From: an uncultured Fretibacterium sp.
GTDB lineage: Bacteria > Synergistota > Synergistia > Synergistales > Aminobacteriaceae
NCBI RefSeq assembly: GCF_963548695.1
Contig: NZ_CAUUWA010000057.1
Location: 1 to 14,145, forward strand
Direction: 5' to 3'
DNA: 14,145 nt
The notes beneath the pieces are model-generated. The model saw nothing but the letters and a program-made list of their open reading frames with translations. It ran no database searches and was not told where the DNA came from. Made by a program: the position numbers and the translations under genes. Below are positions 1-6,533 of the stretch, in pieces (the first letter of the stretch is position 1; every line of letters begins with the position of its first letter).

Positions 1-328
1 TGAGGTACGTCACCGCGAACTGCTTGCCGTCCGGCGTGTACTCGTAGCCGTACTCGGTGAAATAGAGGCTGTCCGCGACCTCCGGGGAGAGGCTGTACTT
101 GGACATCAGCAGGTCCACCGTCTGCTGCTTGACGGAGGTGTTGGTATAGTACTTCCGCGCAACGGCAAAGAGGACGTTATCCCTCTTGCCGTAGTCCAGC
201 AGGTACCACTGCATCTTGATGTGATCCTGTCCCAGGTTCTTCTGCTTGGCCGCATCCCAGGCCAGAGCGGGAGACGAGGCAACCATGGCCGTTCCCAAAA
301 TCAACGCGCAAAGAAGCCCTTTCCTCAT
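1..328 (-). CDS. Exported protein of unknown function (partial, N-terminal 109 residues)
   Basis: The gene starts at ATG 328 and runs off the left edge. The translation begins MRKGLLCALILGTAMVASSP and continues ALA-WDAAKQKN. This is a typical Sec signal peptide: basic n-region, hydrophobic core and an ALA cleavage site near residue 23. There is no lipobox at the right place, so the mature protein should be periplasmic or secreted. The mature part is soluble, rich in Tyr, Lys and Asp, and shows no motif I recognise (for example residues around WYLLDYGKRDNVLFAVARKYY). A purine-rich stretch lies upstream but the ribosome site is weak. It lies downstream of the glycosidase gene on the same strand, 158 bp away, and an extended -10 element in the gap suggests its own promoter. 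The function is unknown and the C-terminus is not visible. Confidence 0.8.
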   Translation of the reverse strand, partial: MRKGLLCALILGTAMVASSPALAWDAAKQKNLGQDHIKMQWYLLDYGKRDNVLFAVARKYYTNTSVKQQTVDLLMSKYSLSPEVADSLYFTEYGYEYTPDGKQFAVTYL

Positions 329-397
329 TACAAAAACACGACCCTTCCCCACAGAAAAATAGGGCAGCGCGCAGGCGCCTACCCCATGATTTTTGTT

Positions 398-406
398 ATT
401 TTAACA
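398..406 (-). promoter_or_regulatory. Candidate extended -10 promoter for the left-edge exported protein
   Basis: On the minus strand the gap before the ATG at 328 contains TGTTAAAAT, an extended -10 (TGn-TAAAAT). No clear -35 hexamer is present. It would give a leader of about 60 nt. This is sequence resemblance only. Confidence 0.25.
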
Positions 407-411
407 CAGAA

Positions 412-439
412 AACACGGGGAGGCACAGCGCTTCCCTCC
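412..439 (-). terminator. Weak candidate terminator after the NAGPA-type gene
   Basis: Read on the minus strand, GGAGG (439-435) can pair with CCTCC (423-419) around an 11-nt loop. It is followed by CCGTG and four T residues. The stem is only 5 bp, so termination would be inefficient. It lies 48 bp past the stop codon of the upstream gene. Confidence 0.25.
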
Positions 440-486
440 GCATTTTTCACGATCCCACTGCCCTGGAGGCTGCAGGGTGGGGACGG

Positions 487-2238
487 CTACCGCACGCTTC
501 GCGCCCCGATCCCATAGCTGACGGGTCTCTCCCTCCCCCCCGACGGGGAGTTGTAGAGCCTGCCGTCGATCCACAGTTCCGAGGAGCCGCCGCCGTCAAG
601 GTTCAGGGCATAGGCCATGTCCATGGAGCTCAGGAGCTCCGCGGCCTCCGCCAGGGTGGCGCCCGACGCGTGCAGCCCGTTGCGCCCGTCGATGACCATG
701 AAAATCCAGTTGCCGTCGTTCGTCAGCCCCACGATGGAGCGGGGATGCCTGAGGTTGACCAGCGAGTTCCCGAACCCCTCGGCATCCACCCGCACCTCGC
801 CTTCGCTGAGGAGGAACGGGCCCGCCTGAACGATGTTCTCCATCTCCCCCCAGGACTCCCCGGCGCCGCCCGCCAGCTCGCTTTGGACCCGCACCGGGGT
901 TCTCGTGCCCGCGGGGAAGAGCTCCCTCAGAAGGTCCGCGTTGCTCCCGTACCCGGCCAGCACCCAGGTCCCGGGCTCAAGGGGGCCGCCGCTTTCCCGC
1001 AGACCGGCGCTCCGCCCTCCGCGCACCACGACCTCCGCGGCCGGTACGGACGTCACTTTCGGGGTCGACGCCCCGTAGTGCGGCGTGTAGAGCACCAGCT
1101 TATCCCCCTTGACGAAACGGTTCACGGCGTTCAGGGAGAGGGTCCCCAGGTCCGTCGGGATGGTGCCGCTCCAGGAGACCTCGCCGAAGGCGGCCTCGTT
1201 GTCCTTGTTCCAGCCCAGGCAGGTTCGGCCCTGATAGGGTGGGTTCACGAGCGAGCCCCGGATGCGGAGCGTCCCGATGGGCAGTCCGCGGTTCCGCCCC
1301 GTTACGGAGAAGAAGCCCGCGTTGACGGCGGCCCGGACCTTTGCGGCACGGGCCATCTCCGACAGCGGGGCGAGGGCGGAGGAACCGCCCGGCGCGAGGA
1401 TCGGCTCCAGCCTGTAGCGCTCGGGGTCCAGCGTCAGGACGGCCCAGTAGCGCGGCAGTATCTCCGTATCCCGGTTCGTGACCGATGCCAGAATGCGCGC
1501 CTTGCGGCCCCGCGAGCGGATCAGGTCGAACAGGCGGCGCACCCGGCCGTAATCCTCCAGGAGCCCGCTGCGCAGGACCCATTCGTAATTCGGCTGGGAG
1601 GCCGTCATGTCGAACCCCTTGCCCTTCAGAAAGCGCTGAAGCGCCTCGGCCTCCGGTTTGTCGTTGAACCCGTCCGCGTAGACCCTCCATTTGGGGATGC
1701 CGGTCGAGACGCCGCTCCTGTGGACGCGCAGCGTCATCCCCACCGCAGGGGAGAGCTTCACATCCAGCTCGAGGCCGACGCTCGCCCTGCGGACGGCGGA
1801 CAGCAGGCTTTTCGCCTCCTTGTCCGTTATAGCATGTTCGCCCCTGAAGGTCGGGACTCCGCTCCGAATCAGCGGGGGGTCCATGTTCACCGCCACGGCC
1901 AGGCAGCCGCGGTCGAAGGCCGACAGGGACTTCACGTCCTTGAAGGGGAGCGAAAGGCCCGACAGGATCCGCGCCTCGACCTCCAGCCCCAGGGCCTGGA
2001 CGCTCCATCGCATCGCCTCCCGGCGCGTCGCCGGCGCGTTCAGCTTCCCGACGGGGTCCGTCACCAGTCCGCTCCTCAAGAGGAAGGCCGCGCCATCCTT
2101 TTCCCTGGCGGAGCTCCAGTCCAGGCCGCGGGCTTCCAGAAGCTCGGAGAGGAAGACGCCTCGGGCAACCGGAGCCGCCTCGGCCCCCGGACAGAAGAAC
2201 AGACAGAGCGCCAGACAGAGAATAAGCAGACGGCGCAT
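487..2238 (-). CDS. Exported phosphodiester glycosidase (NAGPA-domain) protein with N-terminal SLH-like and SPOR-like regions
   Basis: The start ATG at 2238 follows a GAGGTGA ribosome site with a 5-nt gap and opens a signal peptide (MRRLLILCLALCLFFCPGAEA, cleavage near residue 22). An upstream in-frame ATG would bury this signal. The mature protein (583 aa precursor) has three parts. Residues about 40-145 resemble an S-layer-homology type repeat (APATRREAMRWSVQALGLE). Residues about 183-245 look SPOR-like (KWRVYADGFNDKPEAEALQ). The C-terminal half carries the phosphodiester glycosidase/NAGPA fold signatures NAGFF (306-310), NIVQAGPFLL (468-477), HPRSIVGLTNDG (498-509) and LNLDGGGSSEL (545-555). 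NAGPA-domain proteins cleave sugar phosphodiesters, and bacterial members are thought to act on envelope polymers. The natural substrate is unknown. It lies 61 bp after hutI and may be co-transcribed, although its role suggests a separate function. Confidence 0.85.
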   Translation of the reverse strand: MRRLLILCLALCLFFCPGAEAAPVARGVFLSELLEARGLDWSSAREKDGAAFLLRSGLVTDPVGKLNAPATRREAMRWSVQALGLEVEARILSGLSLPFKDVKSLSAFDRGCLAVAVNMDPPLIRSGVPTFRGEHAITDKEAKSLLSAVRRASVGLELDVKLSPAVGMTLRVHRSGVSTGIPKWRVYADGFNDKPEAEALQRFLKGKGFDMTASQPNYEWVLRSGLLEDYGRVRRLFDLIRSRGRKARILASVTNRDTEILPRYWAVLTLDPERYRLEPILAPGGSSALAPLSEMARAAKVRAAVNAGFFSVTGRNRGLPIGTLRIRGSLVNPPYQGRTCLGWNKDNEAAFGEVSWSGTIPTDLGTLSLNAVNRFVKGDKLVLYTPHYGASTPKVTSVPAAEVVVRGGRSAGLRESGGPLEPGTWVLAGYGSNADLLRELFPAGTRTPVRVQSELAGGAGESWGEMENIVQAGPFLLSEGEVRVDAEGFGNSLVNLRHPRSIVGLTNDGNWIFMVIDGRNGLHASGATLAEAAELLSSMDMAYALNLDGGGSSELWIDGRLYNSPSGGRERPVSYGIGARSVR

Positions 2239-2299
2239 CCAACTCACCTCACTCACCAAAAAACGGAGGACGGCCGACCGCCCCACGAGATGCGCCCAC

Positions 2300-3544
2300 T
2301 CATGCCACACGCTCGCCCTGTTTCCACACCGACCTTATCGGCCGTGCACCCGAGGCGTAGGCGAAGACGGCGGGCGTCTCGCCGTCCAGGACCAGGAAAT
2401 CGGCCATCTTGCCCGGTTCCAGGCTTCCGGCGTCTCGGGCCGCCCCGACCGCCCACGCGGCGTTCAGGGTCGCGCCGGTCAGGGCCTCCTCGGGGGTCAG
2501 GCCCATCCCCATGACGGCGAGACTGAGGACAAAGGGCATGGACGCACAGAAACAGGAACCGGGGTTCAGGTCCGTAGCCAGCGCGACGGGGACGCCCTTT
2601 TCCACCATCGTCCGGGCCCGGGCGAACGGCTTGCGCAGGCTGTAGGCCGTCGCGGGAAGCAGCACCGCCACGACCCCCGACCTCTTCATCGCCTCGATCC
2701 CGGCGTCGGACGCGGCCAGCAGATGCTCGGCCGAGACGGCGCGAAGCTCGCCGGCCAAAACGGCGCCGCCCAGGTCGTGCACCTCGTCGGCGTGCACCTT
2801 GAGGTGGAGCCCATACTCCCGCGCGCACTCCAGGACCCGGCGGCTCTGCTCCACGGAGAACACGCCCTCCTCGCAGAATATGTCGCAGAAACGGGCGATG
2901 CCCTGCCGTGCGACGGCCGGCAGCATTTCCTCCCGCAGCAGCGCCACGTAGCCCTCCGGGTTCCCCCGAAACTCCTCCGGCACCGCATGAGCCCCCATGA
3001 AGGTGGGGACGACGGTCTGGGGCGTCTCCCTGCCCAGTCGGTCGATGACGCGGAGCATCCGCAGCTCCGTCTCGACGTCCAGGCCGTAGCCGCTCTTGAC
3101 CTCGATCGTCGTGGTCCCGTAGAGGAGGGTGGAGTCCAGGAGGGACCGGGAGAACGCGAACAGCGCCTCGTCCGACGCCGAACGGACCGCCCGGACGGAC
3201 GAGAGGATGCCGCCCCCCGCCTGGAGGATCTCGAGGTACGACTTGCCCGCAAGACGCATGGAGAACTCCTCCTCGCGCAGCGCCGCAAAACAGGCGTGGG
3301 TGTGCGGGTCGACGAAGCCGGGGACCACCGCGGCCCCGCCCAGGTCGAATTCCTGATCCGCGGTGCGCCCCTCCAGGTATTTCTCGACGTCCCTCGTCGC
3401 CCCGACGGCGAGGAGCCGGCCGTTCTCCACCAGAAAACAGCTGTCCTCGTAAACGGTCAGCTTCCCCTGTTCCTCCCCCGCAGCGGGGCGTCTGCCCATC
3501 AGGGGCGTATAAATGCGTGCATGTCTGAATAGCTTCAAGGCCAC
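2300..3544 (-). CDS. hutI: Imidazolonepropionase
   Basis: HutI hydrolyses 4-imidazolone-5-propionate to N-formimino-L-glutamate, the third step of histidine degradation, in the cytoplasm. The GTG start at 3544 is chosen because AAAGGAG lies 8 nt upstream; a TTG nine codons further up would include that ribosome site in the coding region. The 414-aa product has the usual family length. Amidohydrolase metal ligands are visible: H81 and H83 in DPHTHACF, H251 in HADEVH, H274 in SAEHL and D325 in ATDLNPGS. The substrate-loop signature TTTIEVKSGYGLD is at 144-156. It sits 171 bp downstream of hutH on the same strand. hutU (urocanase), which supplies the substrate, is not in the window, nor are formiminoglutamate-processing genes. 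Confidence 0.96.
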   Translation of the reverse strand: MALKLFRHARIYTPLMGRRPAAGEEQGKLTVYEDSCFLVENGRLLAVGATRDVEKYLEGRTADQEFDLGGAAVVPGFVDPHTHACFAALREEEFSMRLAGKSYLEILQAGGGILSSVRAVRSASDEALFAFSRSLLDSTLLYGTTTIEVKSGYGLDVETELRMLRVIDRLGRETPQTVVPTFMGAHAVPEEFRGNPEGYVALLREEMLPAVARQGIARFCDIFCEEGVFSVEQSRRVLECAREYGLHLKVHADEVHDLGGAVLAGELRAVSAEHLLAASDAGIEAMKRSGVVAVLLPATAYSLRKPFARARTMVEKGVPVALATDLNPGSCFCASMPFVLSLAVMGMGLTPEEALTGATLNAAWAVGAARDAGSLEPGKMADFLVLDGETPAVFAYASGARPIRSVWKQGERVA

Positions 3545-3597
3545 GCCGACAGCTCCTTTCCGAAAACGCAAAATTGCAAGATGCCCGAAGGTCGAAA

Positions 3598-3625
3598 GCG
3601 CGGGGACATCGACATGCCCCCGCGC
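3598..3625 (-). other. Intergenic RNA hairpin between hutH and hutI
   Basis: In the 171-bp hutH-hutI gap the minus-strand RNA can form a 12-bp stem (GCGCGGGGGCAU paired with AUGUCCCCGCGC) with a 4-nt GUCG loop. One pair is G-U in the minus-strand RNA and would be A-C in the plus-strand RNA, so the structure favours the hut transcript. No real U-tract follows, so it is not a classical terminator. It may mark an mRNA processing or stability point, or modulate hutI translation. Confidence 0.5.
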
Positions 3626-3674
3626 CCGAAAAAATCAAAGAGAATTGTCGTGGGGTCCTCCCTGTATCCCCACC

Positions 3675-3696
3675 ATTATATATCCGTTATATATCC
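3675..3696 (-). repeat. 11-bp-period direct repeat TTATATATCC with an embedded -10-like hexamer
   Basis: TTATATATCC occurs at 3676-3685 and again at 3687-3696, an 11-bp period or one helical turn, in an AT-rich island just after the hutH stop. On the minus strand the proximal copy contains TATAAT (3680-3675). No -35 lies at the right distance, so an internal hutI promoter is possible but weakly supported. The arrangement could also be a protein-binding site. Confidence 0.35.
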
Positions 3697-3715
3697 CTCG
3701 TATCCGTTTCGTGCC

Positions 3716-5251
3716 TCAATCCAGGGGCCCGACCGCGGCCTCCGCAGCGTCCAGAACCGCGCCGCCGCGGGTCAGCTTGATGGCCCGATCGATCAGCGGG
3801 TACAGGAACTCGTCCTCCCTCAGAAAGGGAATCGCGGAGCGGATGCAGGCGTGCGCGGCGCCCGTCCCCTTGCCCGGCCTCAGGTCCTTCAGGCTGAACT
3901 CGAGCGCCTGGGCGCCCGTCAGGAGCTCCACGGCCACGACCTTCCGGACGTTGTCCAGGATCGCCGCGGCCTTGCGGGCGGAGTAGCCCCCCATGGAGAC
4001 GTGGTCCTCCTGATTCGCCGACGTCGGGATGGAATCCACGCAGGACGGGTGGGCCAGCACCTTGTTCTCCGAGACCAGGGAGGCAGAGACGTACTGCGGG
4101 ATCATGAAGCCGCTGTTCAGACCGCTGCCCTCGATCAGGAAGGGAGGCAGGCCGGAGAGCGAGGCATCGACCATCCGGGCCTGGCGCCGCTCGGAGATGC
4201 TGCCGAACTCGGCCATGGCTATCCCGAAGAAATCCAGGGCCAGGGCCAGGGGCTCGCCGTGGAAGTTCCCCCCGCTCAGGGCCTCCCCGTCGTCGGGGAA
4301 GATCAGGGGGTTGTCCGTGACGGAGTTGATCTCCGTCTCCAGCACGCCGCGGACGTAGGCCAGCGCGTCCCGGCCCGCGCCGTGCACCTGGGGCACGCAG
4401 CGCAGCGAGTAGGCGTCCTGGACGCGGTCCCTCTTGTACCGCTCGACGATGCCGCTGCCCTCGATCAGGCGGCGCAGGTTCGAGGCCACGGCGTTCTGCC
4501 CCCTGAAGGGCCGGAGCGCATGGGTGCGGGCGTCGTAAGCGTAGGGGACGCCGTGAAGCGCCTCCATCGACAGGGCGGCGGCGACATCCGCGGTGCGGGC
4601 CAGGCGTTCGGCGTCCAGCAGAACAAGCGCGCCCACCGCGTTCATGACCGTGGTCCCGTTGTTGAGGGCCAGGCCCTCCTTGGCCCCGAGCGAGACCGGG
4701 GCCAGGCCCGCGTCCGACAGGGCCTCTGCGGCCGGGACGACCCTGCCCCGATACTCCGCCATCCCCTCCCCCATGAGGCCGAGAGCCAGATGGGAGAGCG
4801 GGCACAGGTCACCCGAGGCCCCGACCGAACCCTGACAGGGGATGAGGGGATGAATGCCCGCGTTCAGCAGCCCAACGAGGCCGGAGAGCGTCCTGAGGCT
4901 GATGCCCGAGTGCCCACGGCTGAGCGTGTTTATTCGCAGCAACATGATGGCGCGCGTGACGTCCACGGGGTAGGGCTCTCCGACCCCGCAGGCGTGGCTG
5001 CGCAGCAGGTTCTCCTGAAGTGCGGCGCGGTCCTCCCGCGATATCCTCACCGAGGCCAGGTCCCCAAACCCCGTCGTGATGCCGTAGATCACCCGGTCGG
5101 ATTCCGCCCAGCGCTCCACGAGGGCGGCGGCCCTCCCGACGGCCCGAACCGCGTCCTCTCCAAGGCGCACCGCATCCCCATGCCGCGCGACGCGCACGAT
5201 GTCGTCCAGCTTCAGTGACAGCCCGTCCAGGGTAATGGTGCGTCCACTCAA
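3716..5251 (-). CDS. hutH: Histidine ammonia-lyase
   Basis: HutH deaminates L-histidine to trans-urocanate and ammonia, the first step of histidine catabolism. The 511-aa product contains the Ala-Ser-Gly tripeptide (145-147, in GSVGASGDLCPLSH) that cyclises to the MIO electrophile. Also visible are Y56 in YGITTGFGD, H86 in RSHACGVG, SVTDNPLIF, QDAYSLRCVPQVHGA and SANQEDHVSMG. The combination of these motifs favours histidine ammonia-lyase over tyrosine or phenylalanine enzymes of the same superfamily. The start is TTG at 5251, with AGGAGGG 7 nt upstream. It is the first gene of the minus-strand hut unit and hutI follows after 171 bp. A sigma70-like promoter and a leader hairpin lie upstream. 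Length and motifs show no sign of degeneration. Confidence 0.96.
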   Translation of the reverse strand: MSGRTITLDGLSLKLDDIVRVARHGDAVRLGEDAVRAVGRAAALVERWAESDRVIYGITTGFGDLASVRISREDRAALQENLLRSHACGVGEPYPVDVTRAIMLLRINTLSRGHSGISLRTLSGLVGLLNAGIHPLIPCQGSVGASGDLCPLSHLALGLMGEGMAEYRGRVVPAAEALSDAGLAPVSLGAKEGLALNNGTTVMNAVGALVLLDAERLARTADVAAALSMEALHGVPYAYDARTHALRPFRGQNAVASNLRRLIEGSGIVERYKRDRVQDAYSLRCVPQVHGAGRDALAYVRGVLETEINSVTDNPLIFPDDGEALSGGNFHGEPLALALDFFGIAMAEFGSISERRQARMVDASLSGLPPFLIEGSGLNSGFMIPQYVSASLVSENKVLAHPSCVDSIPTSANQEDHVSMGGYSARKAAAILDNVRKVVAVELLTGAQALEFSLKDLRPGKGTGAAHACIRSAIPFLREDEFLYPLIDRAIKLTRGGAVLDAAEAAVGPLD

Positions 5252-5266
5252 TCAATATCCCTCCTG

Positions 5267-5295
5267 AAAAAATCGACATGGGGGCTTCGCCCCCA
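5267..5295 (-). promoter_or_regulatory. hutH leader hairpin followed by a T6 run (possible attenuator)
   Basis: In the hutH 5' leader the minus-strand RNA forms a perfect 7-bp stem, TGGGGGC paired with GCCCCCA, with a 3-nt GAA loop. Six nucleotides later there is a run of six T (5272-5267), and the AGGAGGG ribosome site (5265-5259) follows directly. The gap between stem and T-run is longer than in standard terminators. The element could be a weak attenuator, or a member of the same hairpin class as the array at 12697-12851. Confidence 0.4.
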
Positions 5296-5325
5296 CCACG
5301 GTCACGTCCTAAAAACATGTCACGA

Positions 5326-5354
5326 ATTTTAATGAAAATTCCTTAATTCAGCAA
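5326..5354 (-). promoter_or_regulatory. Sigma70-type promoter for hutH
   Basis: On the minus strand TTGCTG (5354-5349) is followed after exactly 17 nt by TAAAAT (5331-5326). Both hexamers are close to the vegetative consensus and lie in an AT-rich patch inside otherwise GC-rich DNA. Transcription would start near 5319 and give a leader of about 68 nt that includes the hairpin at 5279-5295. Confidence 0.6.
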
Positions 5355-5472
5355 TAGCAACTATCTATTATGGAATCACGTCTCATCGGCATCAGGGCGC
5401 ATCGACGCATGAAGGCATAGAAAAACGGGGCGAATGAATTTGAGGGAGGCGGGGAGAATCCCCCCTCGATCT

Positions 5473-5480
5473 GCTATAAT
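5473..5480 (+). promoter_or_regulatory. Extended -10 promoter of the small RNA upstream of fdhD
   Basis: The sequence TGCTATAAT (5472-5480) combines a perfect TATAAT with the extended -10 TG dinucleotide. No good -35 lies 17 nt upstream; TTGAGG at 5440-5445 is too far away. Transcription would begin about 5487. Confidence 0.55.
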
Positions 5481-5486
5481 GGCGTC

Positions 5487-5720
5487 AAGGATCGAGAACC
5501 CCTGCGGTATTCGTGATCGAGATAATGTCTTGAGCCAACGCTCGATTTCCACGAGGATGTATGTCCTTGTCGGGGATGACGACCGAACGTTGACTGAACT
5601 GAGACAGGGTAATCCTCACCTTAATGGGAACGGGTCAAGACTTTCTAGACACGGTATTCGCGGGGACTTGTTTCGAGCGGTGGACCGGTGAGGCCTTACA
5701 CGGCCTGGCCGGTTTTTTGT
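5487..5720 (+). ncRNA. Structured small RNA, candidate 6S RNA (or fdhD leader RNA)
   Basis: About 200-235 nt lie between an extended -10 promoter and an intrinsic terminator, and no convincing reading frame fills them. A rod-like fold with a large central bubble can be drawn. Closing pairs are UCGAGA (near 5492) with UUUCGA (near 5670), and CCCC-U-GCG (5499-5506) with CGCGGGG (5660-5666). The bubble has about 20 nt on the 5' side and about 17 nt on the 3' side. Then GUCUUGA (5527-5533) pairs with UCAAGAC (5635-5641) to start the terminal arm, which contains the hairpin ACGAGGA/UCCUUGU (about 5552-5571). The 5' bubble holds GAUAAU, like a promoter -10, and CCCCUG precedes it, as in E. coli 6S RNA. 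This architecture matches 6S RNA, but the fold was made by hand. The alternative is a riboswitch or attenuator controlling fdhD, whose ATG lies 27 nt past the terminator. Confidence 0.45.
5684..5720 (+). terminator. Intrinsic terminator of the small RNA, upstream of fdhD
   Basis: ACCGG (5684-5688) pairs with CCGGT (5709-5713) and GGCC (5692-5695) pairs with GGCC (5702-5705), with a small internal mismatch and a TTACAC loop. A run of T (5713-5718) follows directly. This is a canonical Rho-independent terminator. Its position just before fdhD means fdhD needs read-through or another promoter. Confidence 0.75.
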
Positions 5721-5746
5721 TTATGGCCTTACGGCAGGGGGTGGGC

Positions 5747-6466
5747 ATGACGGAGACGTTCGTGAAGGTGCGGGCAACCCGCTGGATGGCCGGCGGCCGC
5801 TCGGACATCGAGGAATCCGTGCTGGAGGAGACCGTGCTGATGGAGCGGGAGTTCTCCCTGCACATCAACGGGCGTGTCGTCTGCCGCCAGGCGTTTTTGC
5901 CCGGCGGTGCACACGAGCTGGCGGTGGGCTGGCTCTGTTCCGAGGGGTACATCGAGCGGGCGGGGGACATCCTGGACATCGAGGCCGACGAGGGGGCGGG
6001 CAGCGTATCCGTCCGCCTGCCGAGTCCCATGACACGGCGGGAGCCGGGGCCGCTGCCGCCCCTCGAGTGGGACCCCGCGACCGTACTGGGACATTCCCGC
6101 GCCTTTTTGGAGCGCTCCTCGCTCTTTCGCGAGACGGGCGGCGTCCACTCCGCCCTGATGGTCCGGGGGCCGGAGGCGCTGTGTTTCGCCGAGGACCTGG
6201 GGCGCTTCAACGCGCTGGACAAGTGCCTGGGCAAGGCGCTGCTGACGGGCACGGACCCGGGCCGATGCATGCTCTTCACCAGCGGCCGGCTGCCGCTGGG
6301 GATCGTGCTCAAGGTTATCCGCGCGGGTATCCCGATGGTCGTCTCGCGCTCGGCGCCGACCGATGCGGCGCTCGAGCTGGCGTCGCGCTGCCGCCTTCAG
6401 GTCGTCGGGTTCGCGCGGGGCGACCGCATGACCCTGTACGGGCATGACCCTGTACGGGATGAATAG
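5747..6466 (+). CDS. fdhD: FdhD, formate dehydrogenase sulfurtransferase accessory protein (lacks the usual loop cysteines)
   Basis: FdhD passes sulfur from a cysteine desulfurase to the bis-MGD cofactor of formate dehydrogenase, giving the metal its sulfido ligand. The ATG at 5747 follows an AGGGGGTG ribosome site; the frame extends upstream only through the small-RNA terminator. The 239-aa product shows the family blocks VLEETVLMEREFSLHINGR (25-43), FRETGGVHSAL (127-137), GRFNALDKCLGKAL (152-165), LFTSGRLPLGIVLKVIRAGIP (176-196), SRSAPTDAALELA (200-212) and VVGFARGDRMTLYG (219-232). The flexible loop before FRETGGVHSAL, which in other FdhDs carries the sulfur-transfer cysteine(s) (Cys121 in E. 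coli), reads MTRREPGPLPPLEWDP here and has none. The extreme C-terminus is altered by a 16-bp tandem duplication. Neighbouring formate dehydrogenase, mobA and moeA genes support the role. Confidence 0.92.
   Translation: MTETFVKVRATRWMAGGRSDIEESVLEETVLMEREFSLHINGRVVCRQAFLPGGAHELAVGWLCSEGYIERAGDILDIEADEGAGSVSVRLPSPMTRREPGPLPPLEWDPATVLGHSRAFLERSSLFRETGGVHSALMVRGPEALCFAEDLGRFNALDKCLGKALLTGTDPGRCMLFTSGRLPLGIVLKVIRAGIPMVVSRSAPTDAALELASRCRLQVVGFARGDRMTLYGHDPVRDE
6426..6457 (+). repeat. 16-bp perfect tandem duplication at the 3' end of fdhD
   Basis: GCATGACCCTGTACGG occurs twice in a row (6426-6441 and 6442-6457). Because 16 is not a multiple of three, it shifts the frame of the last codons: the present end is RMTLYG-HDPVRDE-stop. 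With one copy the protein would end RMTLYG-MNRRQLA-stop, using the TGA at 6480-6482. The first 9 bp of the unit (GCATGACCC) recur once more at 6477-6485. Confidence 0.85.
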
Positions 6467-6481
6467 GCGACAGCTGGCATG

Positions 6482-6515
6482 ACCCGCCCCCGGCCCTGGG
6501 GCCGGGGGCGGGTTT
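6482..6515 (+). terminator. Strong hairpin terminator between convergent fdhD and the NuoG-like gene
   Basis: A perfect 14-bp GC stem (ACCCGCCCCCGGCC, 6482-6495, with its complement 6500-6513) and a 4-nt loop lies 15 bp after the fdhD stop. It is followed by TTT on the plus strand. The T-run is short, so it is most convincing as a terminator for fdhD. It may also insulate the convergent minus-strand operon that ends at 6534. Confidence 0.6.
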
Positions 6516-6533
6516 CCGTCTGTTCCTTCAGCG

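Noticed and set aside
670..5218. Long plus-strand open frames at 670-2514, 1691-3532 and 3581-5218
   Set aside because: They are antisense to the NAGPA-type gene, hutI and hutH, which have clear motifs and ribosome sites. The antisense products show no domains.
5434..5691. 85-codon plus-strand open frame upstream of fdhD
   Set aside because: It has no ribosome site and begins upstream of the -10 element. It overlaps the structured RNA, which better explains the segment.
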